From Candidula unifasciata (Eukaryota; Mollusca; Gastropoda; Stylommatophora; Geomitridae), in the NCBI GenBank assembly GCA_905116865.2, contig CAJHNH020000494.1, positions 180,001 through 244,000 on the forward strand: DNA of 64,000 bases, written 5' to 3'. Position numbers and translations under genes: made by a program. The notes under the pieces were generated by a model that was not told where the DNA came from, did no database searches, and saw only the letters and a list, made by a program, of their open reading frames with translations. Numbering within the stretch: position 1 is the stretch's first letter; every line of letters begins with the position of its first letter. Shown here piece after piece: positions 50,275 to 61,319 of this stretch.

Positions 50275-50370
50275 TGAATGTTAAATTAAGAATTGACAAC
50301 GCAACACTCGAGACCGTCCCATAAGCGTATCGAACCCCATCTTCAGCTGCAAACACTTTGTTCCTGTTGG
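50275..50370 (-). mobile_element. LINE 3' end (ECPEC family)
   Basis: gaattgacaacgcaacactcgagac matches in antisense the ends at 22900 and 26920. A sister copy is at 58755-58850. Confidence 0.5.
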
Positions 50371-50450
50371 GATGGCACTAACAACAGTATTATTACATAT
50401 CCGTCTCGCCTTTCCCTTGAGTGTTGACCCTCAGTCATATCCCCCTAAAC

Positions 50451-50635
50451 CAGTGGCTCTCAGCCTTCATAATGCCTCGACCCTTTAAAACAGTTCCCTC
50501 GTGTTGTGGCGACCCCCAAACTTCAGTTTTCTTGAAAACTTCAATGAATATGTGTTTTTGAAGGTTTTAGACGACCCTTGTAAAAATCTCACTCGACCCC
50601 AAAAATGGTCGTCACCGGTAGGTTGAAAACCGCTG
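50451..50635 (-). mobile_element. SPIN-like hAT MITE, second copy
   Basis: Read on the minus strand it starts cagcggttttcaacctaccg, contains aaaaacacatattcattgaa and gggggtcgccacaacacgag, and ends ggcattatgaaggctgagag then ccactg. Flanks ccctaaac/ccctagtc are a partly decayed 8-bp duplication. Confidence 0.8.
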
Positions 50636-50659
50636 CCCTAGTCACTCCTGGCTACGCGA

Positions 50660-51300
50660 TTCTCTTCAGACGAGATCAGTTTGTGCTTGCGTACTGTTCA
50701 CTCGCTCCCAAAGAGATTATCTGTTTGTGCCTGCGCACTGACCGTTCGCTCTCATGGGATGATATGTTTGTGCCTGCGCACTGACCGTTCGCTCTCATGA
50801 GATAATCTGTTTGTGCCTGCGCACTGACCGTTCGCTCTCATGAGATAATCTGTTTGTGCCTGCGCACTGACCGTTCGCTCTCATGAGATGATCTGTTTGT
50901 GCCTGCGCACTGACCGTTCACTTTCATGGGATAATCTGTTTGTGCCTGCGCACTGACCGTTCGCTTCCAAAGGAATGATCTGTTTGTGCCTGCTCACTGA
51001 CTAATCGCTCCGAAAGGAATGATATGTTTGTGCCTGCTCACTGACTAATCGCTCCGAAAGGAATGATCTGTTTGTGCCTGCTCACTGACTAATCGCTCCG
51101 AAAGGAATGATCTGTTTGTGCCTGCTCACTGACTAATCGCTCCGAAAGGAATGATCTGTTTGTGCCTGCTCACTGACTAATCGCTCCGAAAGGAATGATC
51201 TGTTTGTGCCTGCTCACTGACTAATCGCTCCGAAAGGAATGATATGTTTGTGCCTGCTCACTGACTAATCGCTCCCAAAGGGATGACCTTTTTTTGCCTA
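50660..51300 (+). repeat. 43-44-bp minisatellite, about 15 copies in two blocks
   Basis: Block 1 has gcgcactgaccgttcgctct; block 2 has gctcactgactaatcgctcc. Both share gtttgtgcctgc. Subtype change is abrupt near 50970. Confidence 0.93.
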
Positions 51301-51309
51301 CGCACTGGC

Positions 51310-51996
51310 CGTTGGCTCCCAAACGGGCCCATACAACATCTAAATGGAACTAGTGATAAGCAGAAGACAAATCCAAAAATTAACTAGTACAGTTTCAAGA
51401 TAAGTCGACCCTCCGAGTCTTAGTTATTTATTTTTAAAAAAATCCCGGTTCTGAGAATTTGAAATCAGACCATTGACGGAATCACAAGAACACTAACTGT
51501 TACACTGCCTGGGCTAATAATCGATACTGAGTTAGTTAAAGTTCAATAAAGTCTACAGAATCAATCTTTTTTACTGTGTATCCTAAATGGCTAGGTCTCT
51601 CTACATGGAATAGTTAATCGCCTGTCTACAGCAACACACACAACTCAAATTGCGTAGATTCCGCCGGGATCTGTCGAAATTGGTTTTTTCGTACAGATTT
51701 GGTACTATTTTACTGCCGCACAAAACTAGACTTTTAACACCACGCCTGATGTTTTGGTACGCTTCAGTTTTCTTACTCCATGCTGAGATTAATTTTTGCT
51801 TGTTTGTTTGAAATCACTCTTCTTTGAATAAATGCATTGAGCAGGTTAAAGTTATTGTAGGGCTTATATCGCATCAACTGGAAGGAGACCGAGGTAGATG
51901 TACGACAAAATGAGCGAAAAAACCCCCCAAATTTTACTTCAACGATGTAATAGACAAGGAATAAAATTTTTGATCAAATATATGGTAAGCAAGTTG

Positions 51997-52067
<71 letters not shown>

Positions 52068-52755
52068 CTTTAAAAAAAATGTTTTAACGATTTATCTATA
52101 TTTAAAATTAGAAAAAAATGGTGTACCTTTTGGTGCTATATAGTACCTTTTAAAACAAGATTTGGTACTATTCCGCAAAAATATAGACAGCCCTGGTTCC
52201 ACCGACAATCCCCGAAGTTTTCCGTAGAAATTGCATTCGTTTACCACTTCCCGTTCGCGAAACAATCTCACGAACTTCAAAGAGCGAAGTAAACGAGTTT
52301 ATCCCCTCGCCACGGACTCTACCGTTTATTAAAAAAAATAATAATAATAATATTGAACACAAACATTTACTGTTCTCCTTAAAACAGGCGGGGTGAAATC
52401 TTTGAGTGGCTACCAGAAAATGTCGACATCATTTTATAGTCTGCACTTGCAACCGCTGACCTGGCCAGCCCTACTTTCTCACTTCCGATACCACCATTTT
52501 GTTTTCTCTCTCATAAATTTTACGTCATCATCAAAGCTACGCGTTGAAAGCAACACTTAGATTGACATAAAGCGATTAAATTAAGTAGCATTTTTTGGTT
52601 GTTGTTTTCCATCTATATCCTTTCTCGTCTAATCTAAACTTGTTTATAAACCGCACAGTTCGCTCAAGGACCAGTTTGTCATAACCGATAAGATGAAGCA
52701 CAGCTGTTCATAATAACTGAATACCTAATATGTTATGCAATAAATTTGTGTCAGT
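51310..52755. other. Intergenic; (TG)n at 51998-52066, otherwise no gene
   Basis: (TG)34 lies inside. ggtactatttt / tggtactattcc appear twice (51700, 52163). A degenerate tRNA-like patch is near 51450-51510. No coding signal is seen. Confidence 0.5.
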
Positions 52756-52758
52756 TAC

Positions 52759-53025
52759 GAACCGCTGTGGCATAGTGGTTAGAAGTCGCCTATACGTGCG
52801 TTAAAATCCCCATAGGGACGAAACCTTTTACTTAAAAACTGAACTCAGTTCCTAACTTGACCTAGCCTAAAACGGGTACTAGGTAAAGTCCAGGGAAGTA
52901 AAGGCGGCAGGTGTGCTGCTGACAATATCCTTACCGAGTGCCGATATGTCTATAAAATATAGGTCTAACCCTATGTGCCCAATAAGTCTAAGGATGGGGG
53001 GGGGGGGGGACATTTGATCTTTTGT
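52759..53025 (+). mobile_element. SINE family 2 copy, diverged
   Basis: It has ccgctgtggcatagtggtta, gtgctgctgacaatatcc and aggtctaaccctatgtgccc. Confidence 0.7.
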
Positions 53026-53064
53026 CAACTGGGACGAGAGCCACAGTTCTTAAAGGAATGAGGA

Positions 53065-53385
53065 GCAGAAGAAGATGATGATGTGATAATGTGATGATGA
53101 TGGGAAAAAAAGAAGAAAAAGAAAAAAAATAAGGAGAAGAAGATGATGATAATGATCATGATGATGATGATAAAAATCATGAAGAAGAAGAAAAAAGAAG
53201 AAGAAGAAGAAAATGATGATGATGATGAAGACAAAAAAAAAGAGGAAGAAGAAAAAGAAGAAGAAGTAGTAGAAGAAAGACGAGGGGGCGAAGAAGAAGA
53301 AGATGATCATGAAGATGATGATGATGAAAAAGATGACGATAATGATGATGATAAAGAAACAAAAATTTTAAAAAAAAATTAAAGG
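53065..53385 (+). repeat. Degenerate GAA/GAT tract
   Basis: Mixed aagaagaag and gatgatgat; the acidic and Phe/His-rich frames are compositional. 53386-53770 shows nothing. Confidence 0.88.
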
Positions 53386-53774
53386 ACTACGAGGAGGAAC
53401 AGAACAGGATGGAGGAGAAGTCGAACTGTCATGGATATGATGTACTTTTAGAAACCACATTTCAATAAGACCAATCACCCGAGATTGACACCATGTCAAG
53501 ACAATCCTCTTCTCTCACCGTTACACTGTCAGCGTAAAGACTGCCAGTTGTCAAAATCATTCAAATTATCTTCGTGTCAGTATCAAGAGAAATTATCACA
53601 ATGACCTAGAGAACACGGTGTCAAAGTAATCTGACATGCCAGAAAGACGTGACATTTAATTACATCTAGCTGTGAGAATCCGCAGATCGCCGGGTTTTTA
53701 AATAGACAGTCCTTTTCACGCACTTAAACTTATCTGTTTCTTTTTTTTTAACCTCGAGAACATATAAAGTTAAT

Positions 53775-53978
53775 TGCTTTCCCGTAATAAACATTGCAGA
53801 ATCAACCCTAGCATTTTTGGCTGTTGTGATTTTTGTTCAAGGCAAATTTACGGTCAGTGGTTTGCCACTGCTACTACGCGGCTGGTTCTGGGTGCCACTG
53901 TCGAAATAAACACAAGGCGGTCTGCTGCCAAATTGTCTGCAGCTGGGATCGAACCCGGCATTGCCTAAGCCATAGATA
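53775..53978 (-). mobile_element. SINE family 1 copy, diverged
   Basis: Antisense: aaacattgcagaatcaaccc to cagctgggatcgaacccggc. Confidence 0.7.
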
Positions 53979-54047
53979 CCGACGAAAATGTATAAAACAA
54001 ACTGAAAAGTAGAACCAACCAGCCTCACAATATCGTAAACACAAGTA

Positions 54048-54078
54048 AACGTTGCGGCTAAACAGCCTTCATCAGCAC
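54048..54078 (-). ncRNA. Hammerhead-ribozyme-like core
   Basis: The minus strand reads GUGCUGAUGAAGGCUGUUUA then GCCGCAACGUU: an exact CUGAUGA box, a perfect 4-bp stem II (GGCU/AGCC), then GCAAC where GAAAC is expected. One core base differs. Confidence 0.5.
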
Positions 54079-54256
54079 TTAATTACTGCTAGAGAACCCT
54101 TATTTGTAAAGTAGCTCCTCGTGCACCTTAAGCACCCCCCCCCCTCATTTTTATTTCCCTTTCCAATCTATAATTCCTATGAGGGCTAAGTTCTCATAAT
54201 CAACCACAACGCTCTCCTCCTTAGAGAAAATAGAGAGATCCTTTGAAGCCGTAGAA

Positions 54257-55538
<1,282 letters not shown>

Positions 55539-55539
55539 A

Positions 55540-57480
55540 TATATAAACAAACGGGCAATGTTTTGATAGGTACTTTTAGAAAGAAGTAACAAGATAGAAG
55601 GATACACTAGGCAAAATAACAATCGAAAGCTATAGTCACCATGCCGGCAATCGAACCTGTCACCTTTAAATGTCGCGTGCGCTTCACTTTAAAAACAAGT
55701 GCACTAAGAACATGACCAGCTAGTCATCCCTAGCTGTCTTCGTTGGCCGTGTCTAGCGTACAGCTTGACATCCACAACCTTTGAAATATGGGCATTATTC
55801 ATCTCAAACCACTGCAATATACTTTTTCCCAAAATGGAGGAAAAGCTTGGCAGAATGGTGAGCTTTGAGGTTATTGTTGCTTCTGATAGCGCTTTGCTAA
55901 TGCAGTCTCCAAATAAGGACTGTAGTCTACGGTTTCGCTGCCTGAGCTTAGTGCAGCCATGTGAGCTGTGTTTTTCCTGTGGAATGCCTTTCATTTGCGC
56001 AGCAGTTAGGTCGTTGTGTACAATATGGCAGGTAGCCGGTTTACGTGTGAGCTGGTGAAATACCTTATGTAATAATTATACGTGTGTGTACAGTAACCAA
56101 CTTATCGGGCCCGACTACTTCCATCAACGACAAACTGCATTTCTGGTGGCGATTGTTGGCTTTGGCACCTCTGGCAACTGAAATACGCATTTGCTGCGTG
56201 CGCATATTTCTGGATTGTTACGGGACTAATTGATTGTTTATCAGTTTTTCAAATGCAACAGTGAGGGACATTTCAATTGCGACAGTGAGGGACATTTCAA
56301 TTGATTATCACTGGCACAGGAACGGAGAAAGTATGGGGTGACATGATGGTGGTGATGATGAAACCTCGATCAAGACTAAGACTAAACTACTGAAATGGCA
56401 CCATAGGCTAGAGAAATGTATATTAACCAAGCATAGGTCGAAAAATTAACACAGCAAGAATTTACGAACAGAGAAGACCGTAATGCTTTGTCTAGAATAC
56501 ACGAAACATTTAATTTTATTTTCACTTATTGTTTTGACAGAGACAGTCAGCTGATCAACTGTCTTGGCAGCCAACCAACTTAACACGCAAGCCAGACAAT
56601 TAACCTGTCGACTACACAATCAATTCAGCAATGAGACATACATCCAGCCAACTGAAAGACAAACAGTCAAGACAACATAAAAATGTCAAAAGCAAAAAAC
56701 AGTGTGATGTCATTCAATGCTTTTTACTCAGTCACAGAAAGTAATAGTTGCAACTTTCGGCTCTTGCCCAATCAACTGTCACACAAAACAGAACGACTAC
56801 TTATTGTCTTCAGCTGGGAGCCGTGGTGGCATGCATGCTTACCTTGTCTTGTAAATAATAAACTTGTCTAATAAATTCAGCTAGCATCCCCGAAAAGGGA
56901 GCTTTTGGTTACAATTGTGACTGGGTTATTTGTGTCATATAAAATGGATTAGCATTGCCCGCCATGTAGCCCTGAAAAGGACTCTTGCATTGTTTGATGC
57001 GATCAAAGGACACAGACCTAAATACAGTTCCGACAGTCGACGAAGTCGTCTACCGGCCAGCCAATAGGTGACCCGGTCGCCAATGATGCCTGCTTGCCTC
57101 CTATAACTAAATATAAGGCATTCTTTAGTGTGGAAAAGTTAATGGGGTCTTCATGTTTGTCTCCTGGATGGGTTGTGTTCTAATGGATACAATTTTAAAA
57201 TACCAATATTTGGGCATGATTGATTTCAAATAATAATGGCACGAAGAAAAGTGATTTAAAGCAACATTTGGGACAAGCCTGCTTTATGTAACAATTTGAT
57301 GGGGAAGAAATTATTAGGAAAAGTATATGATGTAAGTACTCGTAGAACGAATAAACTCACGGAAAGCTGCTTGGTAAAGAATGAGTTAATACACTCAATC
57401 ATACCGTCGAATCGGCTGCCACATCTTTTAAAAAAAAAGTGTCTCTAGTATGTTCTAGCTGTCGCTTTTTTGTGTTGTCT
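55540..57480. other. Intergenic, no gene established
   Basis: A minus frame at 55994-55704 preceded by CHIVHND could be a hAT transposase scrap, but no second motif supports it. ggcacaggaacggag near 56314 matches 5720. Confidence 0.4.
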
Positions 57481-57499
57481 TTTTAGCCAACGGGTTCAA

Positions 57500-57840
57500 T
57501 CCCCGGTGAAGGCTGGGATTTTTTTTTACGTAGACTTGGACTTCTAGTAATTTCTCCTGGTCTCTGGGTAGTGAGATCGGACGCCCGTGTGCATTGCTGC
57601 GCACGTAAAAATATCCATTGGCAGTTTGAAATCGAAAATTGTAGTTTAACGTCACTGTCCTGGCAAAATTTGGAGTTAAAATTTTACCTAAAGTATTTCA
57701 GGATCCTCGCTGGTGCTACAGAGCCTGTAGACTGGACTGAGCGTCTTCGGACTCAGACTAGTTAGAAGAAAAACGGAGCACTTATGGGTTATATCTGTGT
57801 GCCATGAGGTTGATCCGTTGTTCAAAACTTCGAAAAACCT
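57500..57840 (+). repeat. Dispersed repeat of about 350 bp, copy 2
   Basis: It matches the reverse complement of 20200-20545 over nearly its whole length, from aaggctgggatttttttt to gatccgttgttcaaaact. Confidence 0.65.
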
Positions 57841-58012
57841 TAGCCAAACAAGGGTATACACTCCAGCATAGCTGCGAACAAACGGTGCCATCTTAAAATA
57901 GACATGACTCTAGATTGTTTCTTGTCTCAGTCATTGGAAAACGTAGGGACATGCTCAGTTTGAATAAACCAAGTGTGTCGTTGTGAATTAGGAATATTTT
58001 CTTAATTATATC

Positions 58013-58018
58013 TTTATT
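58013..58018 (-). promoter_or_regulatory. Possible poly(A) signal of GPCR B
   Basis: TTTATT on the plus strand reads AATAAA in the gene sense, about 225 bp after the stop codon. The hexamer alone is weak evidence. Confidence 0.3.
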
Positions 58019-58240
58019 GTTGCTTGTTTTGTGCTGTCCCTTATGTCACACATCGTAATATACTCCTTTACCGGCGATTCAACGGTGCCATCTTAAAGAA
58101 GTGTGTCTCTGCTGTCCATTTAATGTTCACTTGTGTCTGTTGTTAATAATATTCTCCTATTCCACGCGCCCTCCTGCTGTTAGTCTTCTGTTAGTCTTGC
58201 CTTATGCAAGCACATACCATTAGCATTCTTGTGTGTGTTC

Positions 58241-58483
58241 TCACGTGTCTTTGGTTAAGGTTCTTGTGACAGATGCCGCCATAGACGTTGAGGAGGTATT
58301 GCTGGTCGGGGTGTCCACAATGCTGGACATCATCAGGTCCTTACTGACCAGACCAAGCATCTTTAGCAGCTCAGTCCGGAATCTCCTTCCGGTCAGACAG
58401 TAGAGGACAAAGTTCAAGGACGAGTTGAACAAGATTCCCGTTTTGCCAAAGGAAAATGATGCAGACACCATTACTGGGTTCGC
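58241..58483 (-). CDS. GPCR B exon v (TM7, C-tail, stop)
   Basis: The acceptor is ttttcaacag and the stop is TGA. It encodes TM7 with NSSLNFVLYC, then TGRRFRTELLKMLG and a Ser/Thr-rich tail of the same length as in A. Confidence 0.9.
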   Translation of the reverse strand, partial: ANPVMVSASFSFGKTGILFNSSLNFVLYCLTGRRFRTELLKMLGLVSKDLMMSSIVDTPTSNTSSTSMAASVTRTLTKDT

Positions 58484-60837
58484 CTGTTGAAAATACTTAA
58501 ATAATACATTCATAAAGAAGAAATCACATGGATGGTGGATTCAGTAATCATTTGACTCATTATATAGTCATTCCTTTGCAGAGCGTCTCTCTCATAATAG
58601 TCTGCCTAAAACAAACTCAGGCTCTAGCCGTCTCCTAATGCACGTTCCTGCCCAAGGTGTACCTTGTGTCATACACTTTTCCTACTACTGGTTTACCCCT
58701 GCTTCTCTTTACTGGCAACATGTCATCTGCTATTTAAAAACAAAACATTGTAGATGACTGTTGAATGTTGAATTAAGAATCGACATCACAGCACTCGGGA
58801 CACTCCCATAGATGCTTCATCCCCCATCTTCAGCAGCAAGAGAAGAGTTCCAGTTCAGAAGGTACCAGTAACCGTCTGATTGTATATTATATGTTGTTGA
58901 CTAAGAAATGATAAGGGAACTGATTGCCCACATCAGAAGAAGACAATCTATGTTCTTTGGTCCTGGATGAGAAGAAGAAAACTGGAATACATCGTGACGG
59001 TAGGAGAGCCAGAAGAGAGGCAAAGGGAGACCGAGTGAAAAGATGCTCGAAAAAGGTTGAGAATAGACAGAACTACACGGCATGGACTTGAAGAAGAAGA
59101 AGAAGAAGAAGAAGAAGAAGAAGAAGAAGAAGAAGAAGAAGAAGAAGAAGAAGAAGAAGAAGAAGAAGAAGAAGAAGAAGAAGAAGAAGAAGAAGAAGAA
59201 GAAGAAGAAGAAGAAGAAGAAGAAGATCGACAGCATCATCAACACTGTACAGTTATTCTAGCCAGGTTATGTCGAACACATGAATGAGTGCCCTTGAGCT
59301 TATTCAAATCCCCTCACTTACTTTCCAGGATTGTATTTTATAGAATTTATGTCTCTTGGATGGGGTTATGTTAACACAGTCGACGTAACTGCTCACACAT
59401 AACTGCTGAATCCTCCAATGCAGCAGCAACTCCAAGATACGTCTACTGATTTATCCCATGAGAAGCTCGTTATAATGTCTCCTATCTCGGCTTCGAGGGC
59501 GGCATAGACGCGCTTTACCATACTTTATTCCAGTGTCACTCAATCGTGTTGGTGTCAGAGATTCGCCATTAACATCTCTTCGATGAAAATCAAATTGGCA
59601 CAAATCACAGAACGCCCCTTTTATTAGGGCACTTTTTACCAAGTCACCTGTCATCGATCAGCGTCTTCTCTAGAAGCTGGACCGAAAAGTTGACCACACC
59701 ATTTCGAGCATAGAGCATTTTTTTTCTGGGCAGTACACCAACAAGGCAGATCCTAGATACCCTGTTCAGCCTAAAGTGCAATGTGGCTGGGTCGTGTTGT
59801 AAACAATCAATAAATAAGCAACAACAACGACAACAGTTATGCGTGTGCGTGCTATTGATTTCGCCGAGAAAAACTCTTTTGGGAATTGGCAACGGTCATA
59901 AGCAGACAATGTGAAAAAAAAGTAATAAAAATAATAATAAAAATAATACTTAACTCGCGGCAGTAATGTGGATTTTCTTGTAGAAGCATCTCTTCAGGTG
60001 CATTACGACAGTTTCCGTTCGCATAAAATGAAGAAGCTCAAGCCGTTTCAATAAACATGAACTATCCAGTATTGTGTAAGGAGAAAGAACACTAAAGAAT
60101 TAATTTTAATTGATACTGCTTCAGCTTCTTCATTACATGTTAATGGAAACTCTGTAGTAATACCCTGACGAGAAGCTTCTAGAAGAAAAACCATTAAAAT
60201 TGTAGGGGCTTCTGGGCATTATATTATTTAGGGCCTCATCAGATCTAAATCCGGCGCTGGGTGGAGCTCATGGAGCCTGACCACCTTCCATCCCCTGCCC
60301 ACACAGGCTCCAGCGCCCATGCATACTAACCCCAGGCAGCTTCTTCGTCCATAGACAGTGGGTGATGCAGTTGAAGCCAAGGAAGAAGAGGAAGGTGAAG
60401 GTCACAGCCAGGAGCAGACGGGTGATCTGGTTTTCTGACTTCTTGGATTTCATCAGCGATTGGCTGGTCTTCTTGTCCGCCATTCTTGTGTTGGCTTCAT
60501 TGATCTGATTGTAGCAGTCAGTCAATAAATCAATCAATTTTTCATTCTATCTCCAAATAATATGTCTGTCTATCTGTTAATCTGTCTGTCTGTCCGTCTG
60601 CCTGCCTGCCTGTCTGTATGTCTGTCTGTCTATATGCCTGCCGGATTACATGTCTGCCTACCCGTCGCTCCGATTATATGTCTATTTTTTTATTTGTCTG
60701 CGTGTCTATTTAAGTCTCTATGTATGTCTTTGTCAGTCCCTTTATATGTCTCAATGTCTATTTCTCTCTCTTTCCTACACTGTCCCTCTATCAGTCTGTC
60801 TGTTTCTCTATCTTACTCTATTTTATCTCACTGTTAG

Positions 60838-60891
<54 letters not shown>

Positions 60892-61113
60892 TCTCTGTGT
60901 CTCTATGTTTGTATGCGTCTCTTTGTCTGTCTCTCTGTCTGTCTCTGTGTCCATCTATATGTCCGTCTTCCTCTCTGTCTCCCGTCTATCTCTCAGTCTC
61001 TCTCTCTTTCACTCTCTCTGTCTCTTTGTCTCTCTGACTCTCAGTCTCTCTATCTTTATCTGTTGCTCTGTCTGACTTTGTCTTTTTTCTCTCCTTCTTT
61101 ATTTCGTTGTATG

Positions 61114-61169
<56 letters not shown>

Positions 61170-61246
61170 AGTCGGCATATATGTTACAGACACCTACCTT
61201 AATGATGATCATAACATTCATATACAACACGGGCATCCAAGGAACT

Positions 61247-61319
<73 letters not shown>

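Noticed and set aside
55704..56050. hAT transposase exon (CHIVHND)
   Set aside because: Only one short motif; no catalytic or dimerisation motif follows and the downstream frame is unlike the family.
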